DNA of 64,000 nucleotides from assembly GCF_001238275.1 (NCBI RefSeq), contig NZ_LGTB01000043.1, positions 1 through 64,000 on the forward strand. Reading direction: 5' to 3'. Shown in pieces: positions 46,113-55,711 of this stretch (its first letter is position 1; the number at the start of each line of letters is the position of its first letter). A program made the position numbers and the translations under genes. Under the pieces are notes generated by a model. That model saw nothing but the letters and a program-made list of their open reading frames with translations. It was not told the origin of the DNA and did not search any database. The DNA is from Bradyrhizobium viridifuturi. Lineage in GTDB: Bacteria > Pseudomonadota > Alphaproteobacteria > Rhizobiales > Xanthobacteraceae.

Positions 46113-47666
46113 ATGATCTGGTCCGATCGAAGCGATGCAACCGACGTTGAACCCTTGAACCAGTCGATCACCTCGCCAACGCTCGACACGCTGTTCAAGC
46201 GCACGCTGGCGCGGCAGCCCGAGGCGCTGGCGCTGGTCGATCCGCTCAACAAGCAACGCATCACCGGACAGACCCGCAAGCGCCTGACCTACGCGCAGGC
46301 CGACCGCGCCATCACCGCGATTGCAGCCCATTTCGTCGAGATCGGATTGCCGGCCAATACGGTGATCGCGGTTCAGCTTCCCGGTACGGTCGAGTTCGCC
46401 CTGACACTCCTCGCTGCCCACCGGGTCGGCCTCGTCGTGGTGCCGTTGCCGCTGCTGTGGCGGCAGGCCGAGCTGACGTCGGTGCTCAACCGCACCGCTG
46501 CGCGGGCGATCGTCACCTGCGGCAAGATCGACGGCGTCTCCTATGCCGACATCGCCATGAACGCTGCGGCCGAAGCCTTCTCCATCCGCCACGTCTGCGG
46601 CTTCGGCACCGATCTGCCTGAAGGCATGTCGTCGCTCGACGAGGCGATCCTGCAGGACTCCCGAACCACGCGTCGCATGATCGAGGATGGCCGCAAGCCG
46701 GCGCTGATCTCGTTCGACGTCACCAGCGACGGCTTTCGTCCGGTGCCGCGCGCACATTTCGGCCTGATCGCAGGCGGGCTCGCGATGTCGCTGGAGAGCG
46801 ACCTGCCACAAGGCGCCACCATCATGTCGGCGTTCGCGCCGATGTCGTTTGCGGGCATCTGTGCGTCGCTGGTGACCTGGCTGCTGTCAGGCGGAACGCT
46901 TGTCATGCATCACCCGTTCGACGAGGAGACGTTTGAAGCCCAGTTCAAAGATCACGGCTGCGACACGCTGATCGCGCCGGCGCAACTCGCGCTAAAGCTC
47001 GACGAGCAAGGCCTGTCGGAGCGGCTGCCCACCCTGCGCAATGTGATCGGCCTGTGGCGCACGCCGGAGCAGGTTGCCTCCAGTGCGCACTGGACCTCGC
47101 GGCGGGTGACCATGACCGACGTCTATCTGTTCGGCGAGGCCGGGCTGTTCGGCGCCCGCCGCAGCGCCGAGGACGGATCGCCGGCGCCGATCAAGCCGGG
47201 TCCGCACAGCGCGCCGCGCGAGGCGCCCGGCGCATCGATCGCCGGCGAGATCCTGCTGACCCCGAAAGGCACGCTCGGCCTGCGCGGCCCGATGGTGCCG
47301 GTCGCCGCCTATGCGCCGCCGCCACCTCCGGGCGACAGCCTGATCGCGCCGCCGCCGCGCGATTACGTCGACACCGAATACGCCGCGCGGCTCGACCGCG
47401 TGACCGGCGCCGTCAACATCACCGCCCCGCCGTCGGGGGTCATGACGGTCGGCGGCTACCGTTTCCTTGCCCAGGAACTGCAGGAATGGTCGCGCCGGCT
47501 CGGCCAGGGCGCATTGTTGACGGCATTGCCGGACCGCCTCAGCGGCCACCGGCTCGCCGGGCGGGCCCAGGACAATGCCCGGGCCCGCGACGCCCTCACA
47601 GAACTTGGGCTTAACCCGTTGATGGTCGAGGCGTTTCGCGACCGTAGCGGCACCGGGACGCCCTAA
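46113..47666 (+). CDS. AMP-binding (acyl-CoA synthetase-like) protein with degraded motifs
   Basis: 517 residues following the fold of ANL adenylating enzymes (VIAVQLPGTVEFALTLLAAHRVGLVVVPLPLLW, then a long central domain). However, the ATP-binding loop, normally (S/T)SGTTGxPKG, reads FDVTSDGFRPVPR. The A7/A8 hinge region around residues 430-450 (normally TGD..DGY) lacks its Asp and Lys partners. The catalytic function is therefore doubtful; a binding or regulatory role is possible. It starts 16 bases after the binding-protein gene and precedes the degenerate GGDEF gene. Confidence 0.75.
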   Translation: MIWSDRSDATDVEPLNQSITSPTLDTLFKRTLARQPEALALVDPLNKQRITGQTRKRLTYAQADRAITAIAAHFVEIGLPANTVIAVQLPGTVEFALTLLAAHRVGLVVVPLPLLWRQAELTSVLNRTAARAIVTCGKIDGVSYADIAMNAAAEAFSIRHVCGFGTDLPEGMSSLDEAILQDSRTTRRMIEDGRKPALISFDVTSDGFRPVPRAHFGLIAGGLAMSLESDLPQGATIMSAFAPMSFAGICASLVTWLLSGGTLVMHHPFDEETFEAQFKDHGCDTLIAPAQLALKLDEQGLSERLPTLRNVIGLWRTPEQVASSAHWTSRRVTMTDVYLFGEAGLFGARRSAEDGSPAPIKPGPHSAPREAPGASIAGEILLTPKGTLGLRGPMVPVAAYAPPPPPGDSLIAPPPRDYVDTEYAARLDRVTGAVNITAPPSGVMTVGGYRFLAQELQEWSRRLGQGALLTALPDRLSGHRLAGRAQDNARARDALTELGLNPLMVEAFRDRSGTGTP

Positions 47667-47772
47667 AATCTTATCATTGCGTTAGTCTTAGCATTGTGTT
47701 GACGCCGCATTAAGCCATGCCAACTAGCATCGCAGCCGTTGCTGTTCTTAAGCATTGGTTTCGAGCGTTCGA

Positions 47773-48999
47773 ATGTCTCAACAAGGTCCGGTTCTCATCG
47801 TCTCGGCGTCGGCAAAGCCGCCGTTCGCCGCGGTCCTCGATGAGACCAAGCTGTTTCCGGTCGTCGTCACTGACTGGAGCGAGGTCGGGCGCGCCATCGA
47901 GCAGGTCAAACCGGCGGCGATCATCGCGGCCGCCGAGGGCGTCGACTTCGTCACCCTGTCGGGCCTTGCCAAGCGCGCCGCCGCCCGCGCGCCCTATCTG
48001 CCGCTGATCGCGGTCGATCCCGCGACCACCCTGCCCGATACCGTGATCGCGTTCTTCCAGCACAAGGGCATGCCGGATCGCCTGGTCGCCCGGCTCAACG
48101 CATCCCTACGCGTTCGCGCGCTGCATGCGACCGTGATGCGCCGCCTGGTGCCGCCGGCGCCGATCGCAATGTCCGATATCGATCCGGTCGGAGAGGCCAC
48201 GGCGCTCCTGATCGGCCGTGGCGGCGCCTATCCGGCGCTGTCGGTTGCGCTCGGCGAACGCGCCGGCGTGGTTGGCGCGCTCAGCATCGAGGCGGCTGCA
48301 AAACATCTCTCCAACCGCGACATCGACGGCATCGTGCTGGCCGAGGGCTTCACGCCGCGTGTGATGGATGCGTTCCTGACGGTGCTGACCGAGGACGTTC
48401 GCTTCCGTCCATTGCCCGTGATCGTCGCATCCGGCGAGCTCACGCCGCGCTACGAGCTGCCCAATCTGGAGATCGTCACGGCCGGGCCGACCCGCGTCGC
48501 CGACATGGCGCTGCCGATGATCCGGCAGCATGCCTTCGAGGCGCGGCTCGGCCGCATGCTCAAGGCGATCGACGCCAAGGGCCTGATCGATCCCCGCACC
48601 GGCCTGCTCACCAAGGCCGCGTTCGAGCGCGACTTCGCGACCGCCATCTATCACACCGCCGAGCGCGGCGGCGCGATCTCGGTGGCCCGCTTCACCTTCG
48701 ACAACGCGCAACCGCGTGCGCAATTCGACGGCGCGCGGATCATCAGCCGGCTGATGCGGCAGGCCGATTTTGGCGCTGTCTATGACGACCGCTCGCTGGT
48801 CGTGGCGTTCGCCGGCACCGACCTGCGCAACGCGCAGGCGATCACGCGGCGCCTCGCGAGCGTGATGCGCCACACCCAGAACGGCCGCCGCGACGTCAGG
48901 GCCGAGCCGGCCGTCAGCGTTGCCACGCTGCTGCCGACCGATTCCGCCCAGTCGCTGCTGGGACGCCTGTTCGCAGCACCGGAGCGCGCGGCGTCGTAA
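47773..48999 (+). CDS. Degenerate GGDEF-like signalling protein
   Basis: 408 residues in three parts: an N-terminal receiver-like domain (residues 5-110) without the usual acidic pocket, a second receiver-like part (about 150-255), and a C-terminal domain starting DPRTGLLTKAAFERDF, the start of a GGDEF fold. The GGDEF loop itself is replaced by RQADFGAVYDDRSLVVAF, so diguanylate cyclase activity is not expected. ATG at 47773 is used; TTGACG at 47699 is a possible -35. Similar proteins in rhizobia have no assigned role. Confidence 0.65.
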   Translation: MSQQGPVLIVSASAKPPFAAVLDETKLFPVVVTDWSEVGRAIEQVKPAAIIAAAEGVDFVTLSGLAKRAAARAPYLPLIAVDPATTLPDTVIAFFQHKGMPDRLVARLNASLRVRALHATVMRRLVPPAPIAMSDIDPVGEATALLIGRGGAYPALSVALGERAGVVGALSIEAAAKHLSNRDIDGIVLAEGFTPRVMDAFLTVLTEDVRFRPLPVIVASGELTPRYELPNLEIVTAGPTRVADMALPMIRQHAFEARLGRMLKAIDAKGLIDPRTGLLTKAAFERDFATAIYHTAERGGAISVARFTFDNAQPRAQFDGARIISRLMRQADFGAVYDDRSLVVAFAGTDLRNAQAITRRLASVMRHTQNGRRDVRAEPAVSVATLLPTDSAQSLLGRLFAAPERAAS

Positions 49000-49054
49000 C
49001 AAGCTCTTTAGCGCCTATCTGTTGTTGCGATCGCTGCGCAGGTATCGCCGGCCG

Positions 49055-49083
49055 GCGAAGCCGCCTTATCTGGGCGGCTTCGC
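49055..49083. other. Hairpin between convergent genes
   Basis: GCGAAGCCGCC/GGCGGCTTCGC is an 11-bp perfect stem with a 7-base loop. No T run follows on either strand, so termination would have to be Rho-assisted. Confidence 0.5.
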
Positions 49084-49102
49084 ATGCCTGTCCTTCGCGC
49101 CC

Positions 49103-49486
49103 TCACGCGTGCTGCGGTTGCGCCAGCTGGCTGACCTGCGTCGCCGGCGGATCGACAACCAGGGTACCGCCATGGCCGTCGCTCGAGGTCGTGAAGGTCG
49201 AGGCCATGTAGTTGCCCAGCAGTGCAATGCTCGCCGTGACGGTGCCGTCCGTCACCGTGAGCGTTCCGTTCGTGCTGGTTCCGCTGAAGCTCGGCGTTTG
49301 AACGTTCGCAAAACTGATATTCGCGAAATCGATCGCGTCCGAACCCGTCATCCCGGCGACGGTGCCGTTGAAGCTCGCCGAATTATCGAGCTTCAGCGTT
49401 CCCGTCGAACCCAGCCCGGCCGTTGGCCCGCTGCCGAGCTTGGCCGGCGGCGTGCCGGCAGCGGAAAAAAGCCCGCACGCCCGCGC
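49103..49486 (-). pseudogene. C-terminal remnant of a large repeat adhesin
   Basis: About 125 residues reading GTLKLDNSASFNGTVAGMTG, SDAIDFANISFANVQ, LTVTDGTVTASIALLGNYMASTFTT and DGHGGTLVV. This is the Ser/Thr/Gly beta-repeat that closes very large secreted adhesin or VCBS-type proteins of Bradyrhizobium. There is no signal, no proper start (only TTG at 49489 without a ribosome site) and only about one repeat, so it is the truncated end of a lost gene. The AT-richer stretch upstream supports decay. Confidence 0.6.
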
Positions 49487-49489
49487 CAA

Positions 49490-49767
49490 TCCACTTGGCG
49501 CGAACTCTTGATCATTGAGCTTCGGAGAGCAGTTGAAATGCTGGCGAGACGCGAACCAGATTCAAGATGCTACGTCATCCAAAATATAAAAGCCGGTCTG
49601 AATAAAAAACACGATCAGCTTACGATTCGTCGAAAAGCCGTCAAGATCCAGTTGGCTTAAAGTTCAAAGTTCCCTGCCCGTTGTTCACACTGTGGAACCG
49701 TCGCGCCCTCCTGGGATCTTCGGTTCCACTCTGAGACCAATCCGCGAAGTGAAGATCGTTTCGATCT
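49490..49767. other. AT-richer gap between adhesin remnant and caspase gene
   Basis: 278 bases noticeably richer in A and T (for example around 49560-49670) than the rest of the window. No intact gene. A minus-strand frame here contains NNGQGTLNFKP, a possible further scrap of the adhesin. Confidence 0.4.
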
Positions 49768-51498
49768 TCAGCACCAGGCCCATCTGCAGCCGACGAAGCG
49801 GTAGTAGTAGATCCTGCGCACGTGATGGACGCCAGACGCGCGTCGCGGCCCGCTCGCATTCAGCTGCTTTGGCACGTTTGGATCCTGGCTGCCCGGATCG
49901 ACCTGGACAGCCCGGCGCCGCAACTCGGCGGCCTTGGCGGCATCGGGCGCGCCGAGCAATCCCCGCTCCTGCATGACGGCGAGGTATTTGAGAGAAAATC
50001 CGTCGTTGAGATCGGCCGCCTGCTGAAAATATTGCGCGGCCGTGCCGTAGTCGCGCGGCGTTCCCTTGCCGTAGAAGTACATCAAGCCGGTCTGGGCGAG
50101 CGCGAAAGGATCACCCGCCTCGATTGCCTTCTGATAGAGCTCGAGCGCCCTCGCCTCGTCCTTCTTGACGAAATTGCCATTGGAATACATTGCGCCGAGA
50201 TTGCTGATCGCGCCCGGCTCTCCCGCTGCGGCCGCCTTGCTGAACAGCTCGAAAGCGCGCGGCATGTCTTTGACGACCCCGCGCCCGGTCGCGAAATAGA
50301 CCCCGAGCTTGCCTTGCGCCGGTGCGTAGCCGGCATCCGCGGCCTTGGCCAGATAGCGCTGCGCGACCAGATAGTTTTTCGTTCCGCCATAGGCGAGGCC
50401 GAGCAGAAATTCGAGCCGCGGTTGATCGGGATTGGCGCGCAGCGCCGCCTCGCAGATCGGGATCGCGGCCGCGAAATCATGCGTGTTGTCGATTCTCAAT
50501 TGCTCAGGGCTGGCGAATGGCGGCGCCGGTGCGGCCGCGCGCTCGCAGTCGCCATCAGGGCCGCCGGCGGCAAGCGGCGGTGTCTGGGCTGCGACGCGCT
50601 GCGCGTCGGCTTGTGGCGTCACCGGCGCTGCGCCGGCGGTCGCTTGCGCCACATCGCCTGCCGCCGATAGGGCTGAAGGAGCCGGTTGCGCCGGAGTGGA
50701 AGTCGGCGAGGCTGTGGTGACCGGAGACGGCGCTCCCGCCAGATAGACGTCGCCGACCAGGGAGGAACTGTCCCAGGGCGTCTGCTTCTGATCAGTTGCC
50801 GCGAGCACGTCGCCGCGAACCCTGGACAGCATCTGGCGCACTTCGATGCCGGGTGTCGCGATATGCTTCAGGAGCGCAGCGGTGAATGGCGAATTTCGCC
50901 CGGCACCGTCGAGCGCGACGTTGTTCGGCTGCGTCGAATAGACGATCAGCGAGCCCTGCCCGCTGGCATCGACGCGGCCGAGCCCGCGACTGGGCGCCGC
51001 GCGACTGCCGCGCGCGAGCTTGTCGAGAAAGGGATTGTTGCGGCAAGCGTCGAGGACGATGATGTTGGCCCGCCCCGTCCCTTCCATCTCCTGCTGGATG
51101 TCGGTCAGGTTCACGGTGTTGAAGCGCACATCCGCCGGCGTTTCGATTTTCGCGTCGACCGGGACCAGATAGTTTTCGCCGTTCATCTGCAGGCCGTGAC
51201 CTGCGTAGAAGAACAACGCGACGTCGGCCCCGCTCAGCCGCGCGGAAAAATCGCGTACTGCGTTAGCCATGGCGTCCCGGGTCCCGTCACGCGCTTCGAT
51301 CACGGTGAAGCCCATGCCGCGCAAAGCCGTCGCGAGATCGGCTGCGTCATTGGCGGGATTATCGAGGGCGGGAACGGCCTGGTATTTGCTGTTGCCAAGC
51401 ACCAGCGCCAGGCGGGTGCCGGCGAAGGCCTCGATCGGCAGGATGGTCAACGCAAGGCAAAGCCCGATGAAAAGCAACCGGCAAAGGAGTTGATGCAT
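49768..51498 (-). CDS. Secreted caspase-like (C14) protein with Sel1 repeats
   Basis: 576 residues. Signal peptide (ends IEAFAG), then a peptidase C14 domain with catalytic His in FFYAGHGLQ and Cys in VLDACRNNP, both intact. A Pro/Ala/Thr linker (about 255-320) follows. Then come four to five Sel1 repeats (GYAPAQGKLGVYFATGRG, AISNLGAMYSNG and others) from roughly 340 to 530. Metacaspase/Sel1 fusions occur in rhizobia; the substrate and role (signalling, stress or interbacterial conflict) are unknown. ATG at 51498 gives an immediate signal peptide. Confidence 0.85.
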   Translation of the reverse strand: MHQLLCRLLFIGLCLALTILPIEAFAGTRLALVLGNSKYQAVPALDNPANDAADLATALRGMGFTVIEARDGTRDAMANAVRDFSARLSGADVALFFYAGHGLQMNGENYLVPVDAKIETPADVRFNTVNLTDIQQEMEGTGRANIIVLDACRNNPFLDKLARGSRAAPSRGLGRVDASGQGSLIVYSTQPNNVALDGAGRNSPFTAALLKHIATPGIEVRQMLSRVRGDVLAATDQKQTPWDSSSLVGDVYLAGAPSPVTTASPTSTPAQPAPSALSAAGDVAQATAGAAPVTPQADAQRVAAQTPPLAAGGPDGDCERAAAPAPPFASPEQLRIDNTHDFAAAIPICEAALRANPDQPRLEFLLGLAYGGTKNYLVAQRYLAKAADAGYAPAQGKLGVYFATGRGVVKDMPRAFELFSKAAAAGEPGAISNLGAMYSNGNFVKKDEARALELYQKAIEAGDPFALAQTGLMYFYGKGTPRDYGTAAQYFQQAADLNDGFSLKYLAVMQERGLLGAPDAAKAAELRRRAVQVDPGSQDPNVPKQLNASGPRRASGVHHVRRIYYYRFVGCRWAWC

Positions 51499-51588
51499 CG
51501 TGCTTGCTTGCGGCCTTTAGTACCGACTGCGAACGACTTTGAGATGCAAACCATACCGGCAACACCCATGTCAGTCAAAACCCCGATC

Positions 51589-51606
51589 CAACACGACGTT
51601 GTGTTG
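51589..51606. promoter_or_regulatory. Dyad CAACAC-N6-GTGTTG upstream of the caspase gene
   Basis: CAACAC (51589-51594) and GTGTTG (51601-51606) flank ACGT, 91 bases before the caspase start. A second dyad, GTGTGC-N8-GCACAC, lies about 40 bases farther upstream. Either could bind a dimeric regulator; neither is a motif I recognise. Confidence 0.3.
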
Positions 51607-51762
51607 AAACCAAAGGCGCTTGAAGATGACCGCTGCCGTGTGCACGGAACCGCACACACAGCATCGTGCAGTTCACTCATGACAAGATCAGCACGCGATG
51701 TGTGATCTCTGCACAGTCGCGCCAGCGTGTGCGCCAAACCGGTTGGCGCCGCGAGCGACGTC

Positions 51763-54700
51763 TCACGCCGCCTTCTTGCTCTCGGCGAGGTTGGCGAGCT
51801 GGCGCAGGATCTCTGTCGTGCCGGCGAGCCGCTCTTCCGGCGTATCCCAGTCCTGGAAGAACACCACCTTCATGTCCGGCCGCACCTTGGCGGCCTGGCC
51901 GTGCTGGCGGATGAAGGTCACGAGCCGCTCCGGATGCGCAAAGCTGTTGTCGCGGAATGCGATCACGGCGCCCTTCGGACCGGCATCGACCTTGCCGACA
52001 TTGGCGCGGCGGCAATAGGCCTTGATCGCCGCGACCTTGAACAGGTAGCGCACCTCATCCGGCAGCACGCCGAAGCGGTCACGCATCTCGGCGGCGAAGG
52101 CATCGATGTCCTCGTCGGTGTCGAGGTCGGCCAGACGGCGATACAGCGACAGCCGCACGCTGAGATCGTTGACGTAATCCTCGGGGATCAACACCGGCAT
52201 GCCGATCGTGATCTGCGGCGACCAGCGGTCGGCGGCGGGCTCGGCGACGCCGGCCTTGAGGTTGACGATCGCCTCCTCCAGCATCGACTGGTACAGCTCG
52301 AAGCCGACTTCCTTGATGTGGCCTGACTGCTCCTCGCCCAAGAGATTGCCGGCGCCGCGGATGTCGAGGTCGTGCGATGCAAGCTGGAAGCCCGCGCCCA
52401 GTGTCTCCAGTGACTGCAGCACCTTGAGCCGCCGTTCCGCCTGCGCCGTGATCTTCTGCTGCGCCGGCAGCGTGAACAGCGCATAGGCGCGCAGCTTGGA
52501 GCGGCCGACGCGGCCGCGCAGCTGGTAGAGCTGGGCGAGGCCGAACATGTCGGCGCGGTGCACGATCAGCGTGTTGGCATTCGGGATGTCGAGACCGGAC
52601 TCGACGATCGTGGTCGACAGCAGGATGTCGTATTTGCCGTCGTAGAACGCCGACATGATGTCCTCGATCACGGTCGGCGGCATCTGGCCGTGGGCGACCG
52701 CGACCTTCATCTCCGGCACGTTCTTGTCGAGGAAATCCTTGACGCCGGCGAGATCCTCGATCCGCGGCACGACGTAGAATGCCTGCCCGCCGCGATAGCG
52801 CTCGCGCAGCAGCGCCTCGCGGATCATCAGGGGATCGTGCGGCGCGACGAAGGTGCGTACCGCAAGGCGATCGACCGGCGGCGAAGCGATGATCGAGAGC
52901 TCGCGGACGCCGGTCAGCGCCAGCTGCAGCGTGCGCGGGATCGGGGTCGCCGACAGCGTCAGCACGTGGACCTGAGCACGGAGCTGCTTCAGCCGCTCCT
53001 TGTGGCTGACGCCGAAATGCTGCTCTTCGTCGACGATCAAGAGGCCGAGGTCCTTGAACTTGATCGCCTTGCCGAGCAGCGCGTGGGTGCCGACGACGAT
53101 GTCGACGCTGCCGTCGGCGAGCCCCTTCTTGGTCTGGTTCAACTCCTTGGTCGACACCAGCCGCGACGCTTGCGCGACATTGACCGGGAACCCCTTGAAG
53201 CGCTCGGTGAAGGTGCGCGAATGCTGCCGCGCCAATAGCGTAGTCGGGACCACGACGGCGACCTGCCGGCCCTCGAGCGCCACGGCGAAGGCCGCGCGCA
53301 ATGCGACCTCGGTCTTGCCGAAGCCGACGTCGCCGCAGATCAGCCGGTCCATCGGGCGGCCGATCTCGAGGTCCTTCAGGGTCGAGGTGATGGCCCCCAG
53401 CTGGTCCTCAGTCTCCTCATAGGGGAAACGCGCGCAGAACTCGTCGTAGACGTGCGGCTGCAGCGGGAATTTCGGCGCCTCATGCAGCTGCCGCTCGGCC
53501 GCGATCTTGATCAGCTCGCCCGCGATCTCGCGGATGCGGTTCTTGAGCTTGGCCTTGCGCGCCTGCCAGCCGCCGCCGCCGAGACGATCGAGCTCGACAT
53601 TGGCGCTATCGGAGCCGTAGCGCGACAGCAGCTCGATGTTCTCGACCGGCAGAAACAGCTTCGTCTCCGCCGCATAGTGCAGCTCGAGACAGTCATGCGG
53701 CGCGCCGGACACTTCCAGCGTCTGGAGGCCGACGAAGCGGCCGATGCCGTGCTCGACATGGACGACGAGATCGCCGGTCGTAAGGCTGGTCACCTCCGAG
53801 ATGAAATTGTCGAGCTTGCGGCTCGCCTTGCGCGGCCTCACCAGGCGGTCGCCGAGAATATCCTGCTCGCTGATGACGGCAAATTCGTCGGTCTCGAAGC
53901 CGGACTCCATGCCGAGCACGGCCAGCATGGTCTCGTTGCGCGGCGTTGCCTGCACGATCCGCCAGGTGTTGACGCTGGTCGTGTTGAGCAGCTTGTGGTC
54001 GCGTAGCATCGCGCCCATGCGGTCGCGCGAGCCCTCGCTCCACAGCGCGACGATGACCTTCTTGCGCTGTGATTGCAGCGCGCCGATATGGCCGACCACG
54101 GCCTCGAACACGTTGACATTGCTGTCGGCACGCTCGGGGGCGAAATTGCGGCCCTGCCGCGCGCCGGCGTCGAACAGGTCGGCCGTGCCTTCGGGCACCG
54201 CGAACGGCGTCAGCCGCGCCAGCGGCGCGTCGCCGAGCAGCTTGGTCCATTCGGCTTCGGTCAGATAGAGCTTGTCCGGCGGCAACGGCTTGTAGATCGC
54301 GCCGCTGCCCGGATGCTCCAGCGCCTCCCGCCGTGCGTCATAGTAGTCGGCAATCTGCGTGAAGCGCTCGCGCGCGGCGTCCTCGCCCTGCGGCTCGATC
54401 GCGATGGTTGCGCCGTCGAGATAATCGAACAGCGTGTCCATCCGCTCCTGGAACAGCGGCAGCCAGTGCTCCATGCCGGGATGGCGGCGTCCCTCGGAGA
54501 CCGCTTCATAGAGCTGGTCATCGCGCTCGGGCGCGCCGAAGGCCGCGACATAGCCCATGCGGAAACGGCGGATGGTCTCGGTTGTGAGCTGGAATTCGGA
54601 GACCGGCACCAGGTCGAGCCCGCGCATGTCCAGATGCGTGCGCTGGGTCTCGGCATCGAAGGTGCGGATCGACTCGAGCGAGTCGCCGAAGAAGTCGAAG

Positions 54701-55281
54701 CGCACCGGCTGGTCGAGGCCGGCCGGATACAAATCGAGGATGCCGCCGCGCACGGCGTATTCGCCGGGCTCGCGCACCGTGGAGGAGCGGGTGTAGCCAT
54801 TGTGCTCCAGCCAGGCCACGACCGAATCCATCGGCACCACGTTGCCGGGTGCGACCGACAGCGCCTGGGCGGCGACCTGGTCGCGCGCCGGCACCCGCTG
54901 CACGACGGCGTTCACCGTGGTCAGCACGATCAGCGGCTTGTCGGAGCCCGTCAGCCGCGACAGCTTGGCGAGCGCGGTCAGGCGCTGCGCCAGGATGCCG
55001 GAATGCGGCGAGACGCGGTCATAGGGCTGGCAGTCCCAGGCCGGGATCTGCATGACAGCGATATCCGGCGCGAAGAACTCCAGCGCGCGGGCGAGCTGCT
55101 GCATCCGCGCGCCGTCGCGGCAGACCACGGCGAGGCTGACCGCCGGCCGCTTCGGCTGCGCGGCGATGGCGCGCGCCAGATCGGAAATGACGAGCCCTTC
55201 GGCGCCCTCGGCGACGTTGGCGATGGTCAGCACGCGGCCGGGCGCGAGCATCGCGGCCGGCGATTTCATCGGCTGTTTCAT
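51763..55281 (-). CDS. mfd: Transcription-repair coupling factor Mfd
   Basis: 1172 residues, normal length. The UvrB-homology modules lie in the first ~400 residues. The RNA-polymerase interaction domain starts about DLVVHVEHGIGRFVGLQ. The RecG-like motor has Walker A CGDVGFGKTEVA, VDEEQHFGV, SATPIPRTLQL and QLRGRVGRS. The C-terminal TRCF domain ends the protein. Mfd removes stalled RNA polymerase and recruits UvrA. Its ATG overlaps the stop of sdhE by four bases. Confidence 0.95.
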   Translation of the reverse strand: MKQPMKSPAAMLAPGRVLTIANVAEGAEGLVISDLARAIAAQPKRPAVSLAVVCRDGARMQQLARALEFFAPDIAVMQIPAWDCQPYDRVSPHSGILAQRLTALAKLSRLTGSDKPLIVLTTVNAVVQRVPARDQVAAQALSVAPGNVVPMDSVVAWLEHNGYTRSSTVREPGEYAVRGGILDLYPAGLDQPVRFDFFGDSLESIRTFDAETQRTHLDMRGLDLVPVSEFQLTTETIRRFRMGYVAAFGAPERDDQLYEAVSEGRRHPGMEHWLPLFQERMDTLFDYLDGATIAIEPQGEDAARERFTQIADYYDARREALEHPGSGAIYKPLPPDKLYLTEAEWTKLLGDAPLARLTPFAVPEGTADLFDAGARQGRNFAPERADSNVNVFEAVVGHIGALQSQRKKVIVALWSEGSRDRMGAMLRDHKLLNTTSVNTWRIVQATPRNETMLAVLGMESGFETDEFAVISEQDILGDRLVRPRKASRKLDNFISEVTSLTTGDLVVHVEHGIGRFVGLQTLEVSGAPHDCLELHYAAETKLFLPVENIELLSRYGSDSANVELDRLGGGGWQARKAKLKNRIREIAGELIKIAAERQLHEAPKFPLQPHVYDEFCARFPYEETEDQLGAITSTLKDLEIGRPMDRLICGDVGFGKTEVALRAAFAVALEGRQVAVVVPTTLLARQHSRTFTERFKGFPVNVAQASRLVSTKELNQTKKGLADGSVDIVVGTHALLGKAIKFKDLGLLIVDEEQHFGVSHKERLKQLRAQVHVLTLSATPIPRTLQLALTGVRELSIIASPPVDRLAVRTFVAPHDPLMIREALLRERYRGGQAFYVVPRIEDLAGVKDFLDKNVPEMKVAVAHGQMPPTVIEDIMSAFYDGKYDILLSTTIVESGLDIPNANTLIVHRADMFGLAQLYQLRGRVGRSKLRAYALFTLPAQQKITAQAERRLKVLQSLETLGAGFQLASHDLDIRGAGNLLGEEQSGHIKEVGFELYQSMLEEAIVNLKAGVAEPAADRWSPQITIGMPVLIPEDYVNDLSVRLSLYRRLADLDTDEDIDAFAAEMRDRFGVLPDEVRYLFKVAAIKAYCRRANVGKVDAGPKGAVIAFRDNSFAHPERLVTFIRQHGQAAKVRPDMKVVFFQDWDTPEERLAGTTEILRQLANLAESKKAA

Positions 55282-55568
55282 GCGCTGGGATCCGCGACCC
55301 GGAACGCCTTGATGCGAGCAAACAGCGAGGTCGCATATTCCGCCGGCAGCACTTTGTCGCCGGTCAGCGCGGCGTAGAGGTCGGGATCCGGAACCTCGAT
55401 CAGTTGCTCGAGTTCACCGAGCTCCTGATCGGACAGCTCGCCAATGGTCGCGTCTGCGAACCGGCCGAGGATCAGGTCCATCTCCCGGGTGCCGCGGTGC
55501 CAGCAGCGAAACAGTAGCCGCTTGCGGCGGTCATCGAGCCCCTGGCTCGATCGTGTCGATCCCGTCAT
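55278..55568 (-). CDS. sdhE: FAD assembly factor SdhE
   Basis: 96 residues with the SdhE/Sdh5 motif RGTREMDLILGRF (conserved RGxxE) and ending helices. It helps attach FAD to the flavoprotein subunit of succinate dehydrogenase. ATG at 55568 rather than the upstream TTG is used. Coupled to mfd through an ATGA overlap and divergent from recG, an arrangement common in rhizobia. Confidence 0.9.
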   Translation of the reverse strand: MTGSTRSSQGLDDRRKRLLFRCWHRGTREMDLILGRFADATIGELSDQELGELEQLIEVPDPDLYAALTGDKVLPAEYATSLFARIKAFRVADPSA

Positions 55569-55711
55569 GTCCCAAAATCCGTTCAACGCGAAAAGCCCGG
55601 ACGTGCCGGGCGGGCTTGATATAGCGACGGCGACGGCCGATGTCAGCCCTCATTCGCTGCGTTTTGGGGTTTCCTTGCGCGCATGACGTGAGTCGTGTGT
55701 AAAGGGCTGCG

